From assembly GCF_000332355.1 (NCBI RefSeq), contig NZ_KB235959.1, forward strand, positions 520,418 through 563,920: a DNA stretch of 43,503 nt, read 5' to 3'. This stretch comes from Baaleninema simplex PCC 7105 (GTDB lineage: Bacteria; Cyanobacteriota; Cyanobacteriia; Cyanobacteriales; Geitlerinemataceae). Under the pieces are notes generated by a model. That model saw only the letters and a program-made list of their open reading frames with translations, had not been told where the DNA came from and searched no databases. The translations under genes and the position numbers were made by a program. Below, one piece after another: positions 16,171 through 25,342 of this stretch (its first letter is position 1; the number at the start of each line of letters is the position of its first letter).

Positions 16171-17502
16171 ATGCTAAACATGACGTGGGAATTTAAGCTA
16201 GAGCCAACGGCGGAGCAGGTTTCAGAGATCGAACACATTCTTGATGTGTGCCGCCATGTCTGGAATTTTGCTCTGCGGGAACGTAAAGACTGGCTAAAAT
16301 CCCGCAAGTCGCCCGTGAATGCGTGCTCAATTCGGCAAGAATTTATCTTGCCAGCAGATGCACCCTTCCCGAACTACCACGTTCAGGCTAAGCGTTTGAC
16401 CGCTGCCAAGACTGAATTTCCTCAGCTCAAGACGGTCAACGCTCAGGTTCTTCAGCAAGTCCTTAGAAAACTTGAGACTTCTTGGGAGTCGTGGCGGTTA
16501 AAGCGTTCGGGTCTTCCACGGTTCAAAAAGCCGAATCGAATGCGGTCGTTGGTCTTCCCTCAGATGCTCAAAAACTGCGTGTCTGATGAGGGTATAAAGC
16601 TGTCGCAACTGGGCTGGGTTCGGGTTCGGTGGTCGCGGAAAATTCCTGATTTATTTCAGGTTAAGCAAGCTCGAATTGTGCGTAAGGCATCCGGGTACTT
16701 TGTCATGCTTAGCCTTCAGGCTGACGTCGATATTCCTGCTGTAGCCCCTCACGGACATCCGGTAGGGATTGATGTGGGTCTGGAGTACTTTCTTTCAACG
16801 TCTGATGGAGAACAGGTCAAGCGACCTCGCTTCTTCAACAAACTGCACCGCAAGCTGAGATTGCTGCAACGCAGGCTTAAGAAAAAGCAGAAGGGGTCAG
16901 CTAACTGGCTGAAACTCCAGAAGAAAATTGCCAGAGTCCATCAACGTATTGCCGATACGCGAAAAGACTGGCATTTCAAGCTGGCTCATCACCTCTGCGA
17001 CGGTGCAGGGATGATTTTTGTCGAAGATCTCGACTTCCGCATTATGGCGAAAGGAATGCTAGGCAAGCATACCCTAGATGCCGGATTGGGTCAGTTTACC
17101 AACCAGATTCTTCCCTGGGTGTGCTGGAAGCGTGATGTGTATTACGGCAAGGTGGATGCTCGTGGCACTTCTCAGGAATGTCCCGATTGTGGGGCAGAGG
17201 TTCGTAAAGACCTCTCAACTCGAATCCATCACTGCCACAACTGCGGGTCAACAAAGCCCCGTGATGTGGCCAGTGGACAAGTCATCTGTAGCCGTGGGCA
17301 ACGGCAAATCGAAAATGCCTGTGGAGTCGAGGCGACGGGGGATCGGGTCACTGATTCTAGTTGGCTGGCTGTGAAGCAGGAAATCTTTGGGGCGACCCAA
17401 GGAATCTCCCTGCATACCCGGAACGGGTTGCTGGGAGAGGATGTCAACTGCCCCAGTACGTCACGCAAGCAGAAGAAGGGGACGGATTTTGCGAACTGGT
17501 AG
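16171..17502 (+). CDS. tnpB: Stand-alone TnpB nuclease (IS1341-type), copy 1
   Basis: The 443-residue product is an RNA-guided DNA nuclease of IS200/IS605-type elements. The N-terminus is the OrfB helix-turn-helix region. RuvC-like catalytic residues are D201 (GIDVGLEYF), E285 (FVEDLDF) and D365 (TKPRDVASG). The zinc ribbon is C337/C340 and C355/C358. No tnpA is adjacent, so this is a stand-alone type. After D365 the frame continues through ENACGVEATG and ends past the element's right end at about 17448, so the last 18 or so codons come from flanking DNA. A near-identical inverted copy lies at 42355-43503. Confidence 0.93.
   Translation: MLNMTWEFKLEPTAEQVSEIEHILDVCRHVWNFALRERKDWLKSRKSPVNACSIRQEFILPADAPFPNYHVQAKRLTAAKTEFPQLKTVNAQVLQQVLRKLETSWESWRLKRSGLPRFKKPNRMRSLVFPQMLKNCVSDEGIKLSQLGWVRVRWSRKIPDLFQVKQARIVRKASGYFVMLSLQADVDIPAVAPHGHPVGIDVGLEYFLSTSDGEQVKRPRFFNKLHRKLRLLQRRLKKKQKGSANWLKLQKKIARVHQRIADTRKDWHFKLAHHLCDGAGMIFVEDLDFRIMAKGMLGKHTLDAGLGQFTNQILPWVCWKRDVYYGKVDARGTSQECPDCGAEVRKDLSTRIHHCHNCGSTKPRDVASGQVICSRGQRQIENACGVEATGDRVTDSSWLAVKQEIFGATQGISLHTRNGLLGEDVNCPSTSRKQKKGTDFANW
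17416..17448 (+). mobile_element. Right end of tnpB element, copy 1 (probable end of omega RNA scaffold)
   Basis: ACCCG-GAA-CGGGT (17416-17428) is a subterminal hairpin, followed by GGGAGAGGATGTCAAC at 17433-17448. The same order is found at the other copy (42281-42313), and the two sequences diverge directly after GTCAAC. This places the right end there. In such elements the 3' end of tnpB and the right end encode the omega RNA, with the guide taken from the first flanking bases. Confidence 0.75.
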
Positions 17503-17701
17503 ACTACTTGCGATCGCCGATCCGAAAAACTTCATAGAAACAGTACCGTACAAACGTCCCAACAACGGGAGTTTAGCGACAATTTTTTCGACTCCCTGTC
17601 GCGATCGCCCGGAAACTGTCCGTTAAATTGTAAAATTATGTAAAGAGACCGTCTCTCAGACACTCTTGGAAACCCGGACGTTTCGAGCAAATACGGCACT
17701 C

Positions 17702-18268
17702 ATGGCCAATTCGATGACCACCTCGATCGCGATTCCCACCTTGTTACTCGCCGTGGGATTAGTCTTTTTCATCCGTGCCGCGTCCAAAGACTGCACTCAA
17801 GAAGTCAGTTTGGCTAGCGATCGCGCCCCTGAAGACCTATCGTCGTCTCTCAAACAATACTTCACCCAACGGGCTTATCGCGCCGCCGCCTTCGATCCTG
17901 ACGACAATCGAGTCATATTTGAAGGACGAGTTCGAGCGAGTTGGTTTCTCGCCATCTTTCTCAGCCTTCTCGCCGCTGTCGGACTGCTCTGTGTTGCCTT
18001 GGTCTTCTCGAGTTTGGTTCCCAAACTTTCAAACTTTGCGCCCCTACTCGTGATAGGATCTCCCCTTGCTGGGGTCTTGTACTGGAAAAGTGCCAACCGC
18101 AGCGAACGGGTGACGGTAAAAGTCGAGGCCGCCCGCGACTGCAATGCAGCCGAAGGCAGCCGTGCGACTGTAATCGCTCATCGCGACGAATTGATAGCAT
18201 TACAGCAGGCGTTGCCTGACTTACGCAGTGCCGAAGCGACGACAAACTCGAAGACCTCGAAGATCTGA
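17702..18268 (+). CDS. Cofactor assembly of complex C protein, CCB1 type (DUF3529)
   Basis: The 188-residue product has an N-terminal membrane segment (IAIPTLLLAVGLVFFIRAAS) and a pair of further hydrophobic segments (FLAIFLSLLAAVGLLCVALV, then APLLVIGSPLAGVLYW). It resembles the CCB1 family, which in chloroplasts and cyanobacteria helps attach heme ci to cytochrome b6 of the b6f complex. Motifs such as QYFTQRAYR and FEGRVRASWFLAIF support this. The ATG at 17702 is chosen over an upstream TTG at 17666; 17714 is also possible. Confidence 0.72.
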   Translation: MANSMTTSIAIPTLLLAVGLVFFIRAASKDCTQEVSLASDRAPEDLSSSLKQYFTQRAYRAAAFDPDDNRVIFEGRVRASWFLAIFLSLLAAVGLLCVALVFSSLVPKLSNFAPLLVIGSPLAGVLYWKSANRSERVTVKVEAARDCNAAEGSRATVIAHRDELIALQQALPDLRSAEATTNSKTSKI

Positions 18269-18299
18269 GTCGCTAGGTTCGTGCGACGGATCGAAGCGG

Positions 18300-18614
18300 T
18301 TACTTACCGCTGGCCGTCTGCGTCCGCTCTTGCTGCTCGATGACCAATCGCAAACTGGGAAATAGGAAATGGTTTTCCTCGACGTACTGGGCGCCAAAGA
18401 GACCTTTTTCAGCCCAAAAGTAGCGATCGGTCGTATGTTCGTTTCGCTTGACGAGGAGCAGAGCAGGCGGCGCAATTTGCGCGGATTTGATATACTTACG
18501 TGCAGCAGTGACCGGTTTGTCTTCCCCGCTTTCAATACTGTACTGAGGCACGTGTTCTAAGATTCTTCGTCCTTCTTGACGGCGACGGCTCTTTCTTTTG
18601 CGTCTTCTTGCCAA
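18300..18614 (-). CDS. DUF3155 family protein
   Basis: The 104-residue product has a strongly basic start (MARRRKRKSRRRQEGRRI) followed by LEHVPQYSIESGEDKPVTAA and NEHTTDRYFWAEKGLFGAQY, features of the cyanobacterial DUF3155 family. Function is unknown; the basic head suggests nucleic acid or membrane contact. It is convergent with the CCB1-like gene, with only 31 bp between the stops. The 18615-18927 gap before the divergent kinase gene shows no further gene. Confidence 0.82.
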   Translation of the reverse strand: MARRRKRKSRRRQEGRRILEHVPQYSIESGEDKPVTAARKYIKSAQIAPPALLLVKRNEHTTDRYFWAEKGLFGAQYVEENHFLFPSLRLVIEQQERTQTASGK

Positions 18615-18927
18615 GGTTGTCTACCTCCTCTTGTTGCCGACGGGTTGTAGTGATAGCTACCAAAACCGAGCAAAATATATCAGATCTTGACAATAATTTC
18701 AACTGTTTTTTAGGAATTCGATAAGTTATTTAAAATAGTCAAGAGACGATCGCCCTCACCGCCGCAAAAAAAATTCCAATCCTCACGACTCTCGAGCGCA
18801 ACGAAGTCATCGGCGGTTTGGTTGAGTTCGGTCGATCGTCAATCCCATTCTGTTGCTGAGGTCGGTGTTGTCCTGCCACTTCGACTTCAACATCGACCGA
18901 AACGACCTGGCTCGAGCGAAATGTCTT

Positions 18928-20280
18928 ATGACGATTTCTGTCAGCAACGAACTCCGAACTCTTTGTCGGGAGCAAGTCACGCTCCTCGAACGCAACTTAG
19001 GGGCTTCGCCGATCGTCGTCTACCTGGCCGATCGTGCGATGGGAGGTTCGCAAGGTAAGTTAATCCCCGTCGTGGCCGAACCCGAAAGCCAGCGCGATTG
19101 GGAAAGCATTGAAATTCCGATGACGTTCGACGAACCGTCTTCAGACGTGGAACGGAGTTCTTACCGTCCGTACCGACAATTGCGATCGGCTCTTCCAGTA
19201 TCGACAGACCCTTTAGTCTTCGCGCTCAGTGACGACGAGTCCCCCAAAGGAGATGCAAGCGCCAGCGAGGACGCCGTCCCCCCCGAATCCGATCGACTCG
19301 TCCTTCCGCTCGTTCACGATAACGTCGTCGTGGGGCTGCTGGTGATAGCGCGTCCGGGGCGACCCTGGAGCGAGGGCGATCGCGAAACGGTCGAACGCAC
19401 CGCCCACACCATCGCCATCGCCTGTCTGCTCGAACAACGAGGTCAGTGGGCCGAACGCAACTATCGCCAACAGCAGCAGCTTCAAACCCAGCGACACGAC
19501 CTCCTGCACGACTGGCTGCACCAGTTCCGAAATCCCCTCAGCGCCCTCCGCATTTTCGGAAAACTCCTCACCAAACGCCTCAATCCCGATGACGAACGGC
19601 GACAGTACGCCGATAACATCGTGCGAGAGAGCGATCGCCTACAAGATTTATTGCAAGATTTCCACGAGGCGATCGATACCGAACCCTTCGTCTTACCCAA
19701 GAGTGTCGATTTCGAGGCTGACGCCGACGAAGTCCCCGCGCCTCTTCCCCTACTACCCTACAGCGACGATCGCCCCGACCCCGTCGATTTACACGAGGTT
19801 ATTGCCCCGCTGGGCGTGTCCGCTCGTGCCATCGCCAGCGATCGCCACATCGACTTTCACGCCAGCCTTCCCGACGACCTTCCTACAGTACGAGGCGATC
19901 GCAAAGCCTTAATCGAAGTGGTCAACAACCTCATCGACAACGCCATCAAATACACCCCAGAAGGCGGACGAATCCGCCTCGACGCGGGAACCTTCCACCA
20001 CGATCGCCTCGGAGAAGGCGCTGCCATCGCCATCAGCGACACCGGCCTCGGCATTCCACCCCAAGACCTAGAACATCTCTTCGAGCGGCGATTTCGGGGC
20101 GTACGAGCCGACAGCAACATCCCAGGCACCGGACTCGGACTCGCGATCGCCCGCGACCTCGTGCGTCAAATGCACGGCGAAATCGAAGTGTTCAGCCCGC
20201 CCCAACATCCCTGGAACACCTTCGAGCCGTCAGATACCGGAACGACCTTCCGAGTATGGCTTCCGTTTTACCACCCGTAG
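18928..20280 (+). CDS. GAF-domain sensor histidine kinase
   Basis: The product (450 residues from the ATG at 18928) has an N-terminal GAF-like sensor region (ending RLVLPLVHDNVVVGLLVIAR), a phosphoacceptor helix with H198 in WLHQFRNPLSALR, and a HATPase_c domain with N box NNLIDNAIKYTPEGG, G1 SDTGLGIPP and G2 GTGLGLAIA. There is no membrane segment, so it is a cytosolic sensor. The phosphoacceptor motif resembles a group of cyanobacterial kinases. No response regulator is adjacent. An in-frame start at 18853 would add 25 residues without family support. Confidence 0.88.
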   Translation: MTISVSNELRTLCREQVTLLERNLGASPIVVYLADRAMGGSQGKLIPVVAEPESQRDWESIEIPMTFDEPSSDVERSSYRPYRQLRSALPVSTDPLVFALSDDESPKGDASASEDAVPPESDRLVLPLVHDNVVVGLLVIARPGRPWSEGDRETVERTAHTIAIACLLEQRGQWAERNYRQQQQLQTQRHDLLHDWLHQFRNPLSALRIFGKLLTKRLNPDDERRQYADNIVRESDRLQDLLQDFHEAIDTEPFVLPKSVDFEADADEVPAPLPLLPYSDDRPDPVDLHEVIAPLGVSARAIASDRHIDFHASLPDDLPTVRGDRKALIEVVNNLIDNAIKYTPEGGRIRLDAGTFHHDRLGEGAAIAISDTGLGIPPQDLEHLFERRFRGVRADSNIPGTGLGLAIARDLVRQMHGEIEVFSPPQHPWNTFEPSDTGTTFRVWLPFYHP

Positions 20281-20358
20281 GGTGCCGTGACGCGGGCGCC
20301 CAAATACCGCCGAAGTCCGGTCAATGGGGTTTTACCGCGTCACGCACCGCCCCCACCA

Positions 20359-20413
20359 GGAGATGGGGAGAGGGGGAGAGGGGGAGATGGGGAGAGGGGG
20401 AGAGGGGGAGAGG
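20359..20413. repeat. G-rich GGGGAGAG tandem repeat
   Basis: A 55-base run made of GGGGAGA and GGGGAGAT units, with at least seven runs of four to five G's, lies between the convergent kinase and CO2 hydration genes. It could fold as G-quadruplex on the plus strand. Such G/A tandem repeats are common near cyanobacterial gene ends. Confidence 0.85.
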
Positions 20414-20433
20414 ATGTCAACGAACACTGGATA

Positions 20434-21564
20434 TTACTGGTTAACGACTTCCACGCGGGAGGTGACAAACCGATTCATCCACTGTTCCAAAAAGGCGCGG
20501 TTGGCTTTGCGCTGCTCGATATCCGTCGTATCGAGAGGATGGGGCGCCAACCCCTGAAGCGCAGCCGTGGTTACGCAAAACATTGACTTTTGGAAACTTT
20601 GGCAAATTTGCACCCGCAAATCGTCTTCCTGTCGCTTCCCTTTTCGATAAATCTCGTGCAGGTAATCCGGTAAAAAGTGACGCATATCTTGCATCAGTTG
20701 CGTCGGTGGAATTCCCGCACCTCCAATCGGTAACGGATCGGCGTAAAGCGCCCCGTAAGTAAAATCGCCCTGTTCGGCCGGAATTTGGAACGCTTGGGCG
20801 TTATAAGACACCGTACCGGGGAAAGGAGCGCCTCGGAAAAAAATCGATTCCACGTAGGGAACCGCCGTGTCTACGAGAAAGGTTAATCCGACAGATTTGG
20901 GGATGATATCGTAGGTTTCGCCGTCGATTTCTACGCTGAAGGTAATGGGGCGGTTGGCGTCGGCCACCAAGCCATTGAGGATATGTTGGACGACTTGCGG
21001 AATCGATTGAATTTCGCCGCGATCGTAGCGATCGGACAGCGAGAGAAACATATCGCTCATGACCCGCCAAAATTGCCCCAAGCCGCTGTAATAGCAGGAC
21101 TGACGAACTTGTTCGGGGAGGAAATCGGGAAACAGCCCGTTTAACCCTTGCATAAAGGGATTTCCACGCAGTTTGGCGCGAATGGCACGAACGGCAAGGT
21201 TTTTAAATTCATCGGTGTCGAGATATTCGTCTAAACCATTTCCTCCGTGCCAGAGCATCGATCGCATACAGTATTCGGCATATTCGTAATTGATGCGATC
21301 GTGCCACCAAAATTTCAACAATTTCGAGAGCGTGACCTCGCCGTTGAAATATTTAAAAAAGGGAAACAATCTTAAAAATTGATGTTCGGCAATGTAAATC
21401 AGATTGCGAGAATAAGCATCGAGAACGACACCGTAACTCTTTAAAATTCCGACGACTTCAACCACGTTTTTGGGCGTATCTTTCAATAACGCCTGACCGC
21501 TTTCAAGGCGGTGAACGTATTCAGCCAGGGGATGGCTCGACGGAGCCAGAGGTGTACTAACCAT
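20434..21564 (-). CDS. cupB: CO2 hydration protein of specialised NDH-1 (CupB/ChpX probable)
   Basis: The 376-residue product belongs to the CupA/CupB family (e.g. PKNVVEVVGILKSYGVVLDA, KFWWHDRINYEYAEYCMRSM, GNPFMQGLNGLFPDF), soluble proteins that bind the peripheral end of NDH-1MS complexes and convert CO2 to bicarbonate. It is the last gene of an ndhF-ndhD-cup transcription unit. The shorter length and the lack of a nearby LysR gene favour the constitutive CupB/NdhF4/NdhD4 type over the inducible CupA type, but this is not proven from sequence. Confidence 0.8.
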   Translation of the reverse strand: MVSTPLAPSSHPLAEYVHRLESGQALLKDTPKNVVEVVGILKSYGVVLDAYSRNLIYIAEHQFLRLFPFFKYFNGEVTLSKLLKFWWHDRINYEYAEYCMRSMLWHGGNGLDEYLDTDEFKNLAVRAIRAKLRGNPFMQGLNGLFPDFLPEQVRQSCYYSGLGQFWRVMSDMFLSLSDRYDRGEIQSIPQVVQHILNGLVADANRPITFSVEIDGETYDIIPKSVGLTFLVDTAVPYVESIFFRGAPFPGTVSYNAQAFQIPAEQGDFTYGALYADPLPIGGAGIPPTQLMQDMRHFLPDYLHEIYRKGKRQEDDLRVQICQSFQKSMFCVTTAALQGLAPHPLDTTDIEQRKANRAFLEQWMNRFVTSRVEVVNQ

Positions 21565-21635
21565 AACGAGCGATTACATTAAAGTTGGCGATCGGGGAAT
21601 CAAAAATCTTGCAAAAAATTCCGAAACTCGATAGT

Positions 21636-23153
21636 TTAGAAGACTTCCTTTGAGGGGGGAATTTCAATCGCCGAAGTTTGTATCGTTTGGACGATCGAAT
21701 AACCCGGCACTAAGGTCGCGGCTTCGGCATCGCTCCAACGGACGAGCCAGTTCGGTTGTATGCCAAAGATAACGAGTAACAGTGCCAACACGATCGCCGG
21801 AACGCGATCGCCCCACTGTACGGGGGGTAAATCGGTCACGATGTCAGACAAACGACCGAAAAATACTCGGTTGACCATCAGCAAGAAGTACACCGCCGTC
21901 AAACCCGTTCCCACCAAACAGAGTAACGTGGCGATGGGGAATACGGGGAAGCTGCCGCGAAACACCATAAACTCGGCGATGAAGCCCACCATACCGGGAA
22001 TTCCCGCACTGGCCATCACCCCTACAATGGTCAAACTTCCCACGAGGGGCAATCCTCGCTCGGGGTTGAGCAACCCTTGCAGTTTGTCGATATCGCGAGT
22101 TCCCGTCTTTTTACCCACCACGCCCACGAGTAAGAACAGCATCGCAGAAATCAGACCGTGACTGACCGATTGGGCGATCGCCGCCAACAAACTCAGATGG
22201 GTTGCAGCAGCGGCGGCTAGGAGGATATATCCCATATGGGCGATCGACGAATACGCCACCATTTTCTTCATATCCTGTTGGGAAATCGCCGTCAGCGCCC
22301 CGTACAATACGCTAACAGACGCCCAAATCGCCAGTGTCGGCGCGGCGACCGACCACCCTTCGGGAAACAAGCCGACGCAGAACCGCAACAAACCGTAAGT
22401 ACCCAGTTTCAGCAACACCCCCGCCAACAAGACCGATACGGGGGTCGAAGCTTCTACGTGAGCGTCGGGAAGCCAAGTGTGAAACGGGAAAATGGGGATT
22501 TTGATACCGAAGCCGACAAGCAATCCGGCTAACAGAATCAGTTGCGTCGTTACCGGAAGACTCGCGGTTAAATTCGGGTTGTAATCGAAGTTTTGCGCTC
22601 CCGTCAGCCACACCCATCCCAGGAATGACGCCAGGATAAAAATGCCCGATACCGCTGTATACAGCAGGAATTTCGTCGCTGCGTAGCCTCTGCGTTTTCC
22701 GCCCCAGATCGCAATCAAGAAATACAGGGGAATCAGTTCGATTTCGTAGAACAGGAAAAACAGCAGTAAGTCTTGGGCGAGGAACGCTCCTGAAACCCCG
22801 GCGTTGAGGAGTAACAGCAGAGAATAGTAAAAGCGAGGACGTTCGATATTCGACGCACTGGCGAAGACGGCGATAAGGGTCAGTCCCGCGTTGAGAACCA
22901 GTAGCGGTAACGAGATTCCGTCAACGCCTAAGTGATAGTTCAATCCCAACCACTCCACCCAAGGGAGGCGTTCGGTGAACTGCATCCCGGTTTGGGTCAG
23001 GTCGAACTGTGCGGCGATCGCGATCGTCCACAGAAGCAATCCAGCCAGCGGAACGAGGGTAATGCTACGAAATCGCGACGAGGGAAGCGTCGTGGGTAAC
23101 AGAAAAATGAGACCAGCCCCGAGAACGGGAACGAAAATTAACGCGCTGAGCAT
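21636..23153 (-). CDS. ndhD: NADH dehydrogenase-like subunit NdhD (CO2-uptake type, NdhD4 probable)
   Basis: The 505-residue product is a polytopic membrane subunit, the antiporter-like ND4 type of NDH-1, with roughly 14 hydrophobic segments. Typical landmarks are YHLGVDGISLPLLVLNAGLT, LFFLFYEIELIPLYFLIAIW, PIFPFHTWLPDAHVEASTP and SSIAHMGYILL. It lies between ndhF and the CO2 hydration gene, so it belongs to a CO2-uptake (NDH-1MS) complex in the thylakoid membrane. The choice between D3 and D4 is by context only. Confidence 0.9.
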   Translation of the reverse strand: MLSALIFVPVLGAGLIFLLPTTLPSSRFRSITLVPLAGLLLWTIAIAAQFDLTQTGMQFTERLPWVEWLGLNYHLGVDGISLPLLVLNAGLTLIAVFASASNIERPRFYYSLLLLLNAGVSGAFLAQDLLLFFLFYEIELIPLYFLIAIWGGKRRGYAATKFLLYTAVSGIFILASFLGWVWLTGAQNFDYNPNLTASLPVTTQLILLAGLLVGFGIKIPIFPFHTWLPDAHVEASTPVSVLLAGVLLKLGTYGLLRFCVGLFPEGWSVAAPTLAIWASVSVLYGALTAISQQDMKKMVAYSSIAHMGYILLAAAAATHLSLLAAIAQSVSHGLISAMLFLLVGVVGKKTGTRDIDKLQGLLNPERGLPLVGSLTIVGVMASAGIPGMVGFIAEFMVFRGSFPVFPIATLLCLVGTGLTAVYFLLMVNRVFFGRLSDIVTDLPPVQWGDRVPAIVLALLLVIFGIQPNWLVRWSDAEAATLVPGYSIVQTIQTSAIEIPPSKEVF

Positions 23154-23210
23154 TCGTCTTTTTAAAAATTGAGCATTGACAATCGATCGTTGATAAGGCG
23201 GCCGTAGGGT

Positions 23211-23431
23211 GCGTGACTTGAAAAATCGGGTATAAATCCTGAGACCGAGAAATCGTCACGCACCGACAATGTACACCGCCAACATACAAGGCTGCGTGAC
23301 TTGAAAAATCGGGTATAAATCCTGAGACCGAGAAATCGTCACGCACCGACAATGTACACCGCCAACATACAAGGCTGCGTGACTTGAAAAATCGGGTATA
23401 AATCCTGAGACCGAGAAATCGTCACGCACCG
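23211..23431. repeat. 83-bp tandem repeat between ndhF and ndhD
   Basis: Units start at 23211, 23294 and 23377, exactly 83 bp apart; the third stops matching after 55 bases. Each begins GCGTGACTTGAAAAATCGGG and contains GTCACGCACCG about 45 bases on, so GCGTGAC and GTCACGC form the ends of an imperfect hairpin. The block is inside the ndhF-ndhD-cup transcription unit. Direct repeats of this length suggest a duplicated dispersed palindrome, not a CRISPR. Confidence 0.9.
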
Positions 23432-23482
23432 CCCTCAACCAGGAGATGAGGAGATGGTGTGAAATCTCCTCATCTCCCTATC

Positions 23483-25342
23483 TCAGAACGGCCAGGTCAA
23501 GGCCAGAAAGACGAGAACGCCGGTTCCGACGAGAATCGTCAGGACGTAAAACTGAGACTGACCGGAAACGCTGTATTTGAGGGCTTGACCGCTGAAAATG
23601 GCGACCCATCCGACGAGGTTCACAGCGCCATCGACAATGTATCGATCGAAGGTGGAGGCGAGGCGAGAGAACAGTGCGACTAAGGCAACGACGGTCACGC
23701 GATAGATGCGATCGATATAGAAGTCATAAGCGAGCAAGTCTTGCCAAAACCGCACGAGAATGCGGCGCGATCGCGCCCCAGTCCGCTCGAGGGGGATGAT
23801 ACTTCCCGCCATGACACCGAGGAAGCCGCTTAACACCAGCAAGGGAACGCCGAACTGAACCAGGGGATTGTGAGAATATTCCCAAGGGCCAGTCCAAGTT
23901 AAGAGCAGTTGCCAACGTTGCAAAATTAGCGGAACCAACAGCGTCACGACGATGAGAGACACCATCGGAACGGCCATCGGCCAGGGGGCTTCGGGAGCGC
24001 GACGGGTTTTCGGTTGGGCAGACCCTAAGAAGATCGATCGAAACACCCGCGTCAAACTCAAGGCGCTCAGTCCGTTGACCACCAGTAAAATCGATACCGC
24101 CCACCAGGGGATATCTTGAAAGCCGTTGACCCAACGGCGCAGCGTCCAGAACCCACCCAAAGGAAGCAAGGCGACGAGTCCGGCGGAACCGACGACAAAA
24201 GAAGTCGTCGTGGCGGGCATTCGCGACCACAGACCGCCCATTTCGGTGATGTTTTGGCTGTTCGTAGCCAGAATCAAAGAGCCAACGCTCGTAAATAGCA
24301 ACGCTTTGGCAATGGAGTGGGTAAATAGCAGCAACAGGGCGATATCGACTTGTCCGAGACCGACTGCGATAAACACCAGACCCATGTAGGCGCTGGTGGA
24401 GTGGGATAGAGTCCGTTTAATATCGATTTGAGCGATCGACATTAGGGACGCGCCGATGGCGGTAATCGCACCGATGACGATGAGGCTGTCAGCTACGACG
24501 GGAGACAGCGTAAAGACGGGTTGTAGGCGAATGAGAACGTAGGCACCGGCCGAGACGACGACGGAGTTTCGCAAAATCGAAGCGGGACTCGGGCCTTCCA
24601 TAGCTTCGTCGAGCCAGAGGTTGAGGGGAAATTGGGCGCATTTTCCAAGCGGCCCGGCAATCAGTCCCAAGCCCAGCCAGGTGGCCGTCCAGAAGGGCAG
24701 GGGGTTGGTTTCGGCCCAGGCTTCGAGTTCGCTGAAGGTCAAGCCGGTTCCGTAGCTCGAGAGGGCGACTAAGCCCATTAATAGCAAGATATCGCCGACG
24801 CGCTTGGTGAGGAAAGCATCGCGCGCGGCAGTGACAACCAGGGGTTGAGCGTACCAGAAGCCTACCAGGAGGTACGTCGACAGGGTGAGCATTTCGAGTA
24901 AGCCGTAACTGAGGAAGAGAGAATCGCTCAGGGCAATTCCACTCAAGGCGGCTTCAAAGAAGCCCATCATGCCGAAAAACCGCGCCAGAGACCAGTCTTT
25001 TTCCATGTAGCCCAGGGCGTAGAGTTGGGCGACGAGGCTGATTCCCGTCACCAGTTCCATCGCCCCCAGGCTGACTTGGGAGATTTCGATCGCTAGGGAC
25101 AAGTCTAAGTCTGCCGCTTGCAGCCACGGAAATATAAGTTGTTGGGGTTCGCGATTCCAGGTTTGGAAATAGGCGATCGATCCGTGGACGAACGCCGCCA
25201 GCGTCATCAGTAAGTTGATGTAGGCCGCCGGACGCTGTCCGGTGCGCTGCACGATACTGAGAGACCACGGTAACGTTAAAATTGCACCGAGCAGCCCGTA
25301 AATGGGGACGAACCAACAGGTCTCCAAAAGCAAACGAGTCAT
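23483..25342 (-). CDS. ndhF: NADH dehydrogenase-like subunit NdhF (CO2-uptake type, NdhF4 probable)
   Basis: The 619-residue product (ATG at 25342, MTRLLLETCWFVPIYGLLGA) is an ND5-like membrane subunit with many hydrophobic segments, including APLGKCAQFPLNLWLDEAME-like and SPASILRNSVVVSAGAYVLI-like regions and DIKRTLSHSTSAYMGLVFIA. It is first in the ndhF-ndhD-cup unit that powers CO2 hydration. An alternative in-frame start at 25378 is possible. The divergent partner is the carboxysome operon, with a 620-bp gap between them. Confidence 0.88.
   Translation of the reverse strand: MTRLLLETCWFVPIYGLLGAILTLPWSLSIVQRTGQRPAAYINLLMTLAAFVHGSIAYFQTWNREPQQLIFPWLQAADLDLSLAIEISQVSLGAMELVTGISLVAQLYALGYMEKDWSLARFFGMMGFFEAALSGIALSDSLFLSYGLLEMLTLSTYLLVGFWYAQPLVVTAARDAFLTKRVGDILLLMGLVALSSYGTGLTFSELEAWAETNPLPFWTATWLGLGLIAGPLGKCAQFPLNLWLDEAMEGPSPASILRNSVVVSAGAYVLIRLQPVFTLSPVVADSLIVIGAITAIGASLMSIAQIDIKRTLSHSTSAYMGLVFIAVGLGQVDIALLLLFTHSIAKALLFTSVGSLILATNSQNITEMGGLWSRMPATTTSFVVGSAGLVALLPLGGFWTLRRWVNGFQDIPWWAVSILLVVNGLSALSLTRVFRSIFLGSAQPKTRRAPEAPWPMAVPMVSLIVVTLLVPLILQRWQLLLTWTGPWEYSHNPLVQFGVPLLVLSGFLGVMAGSIIPLERTGARSRRILVRFWQDLLAYDFYIDRIYRVTVVALVALFSRLASTFDRYIVDGAVNLVGWVAIFSGQALKYSVSGQSQFYVLTILVGTGVLVFLALTWPF

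Noticed and set aside
23211-23431. Possible CRISPR array
   Set aside because: The repeat period is 83 bp with no unique spacers between short repeats; the whole unit is repeated, so it is a tandem duplication.
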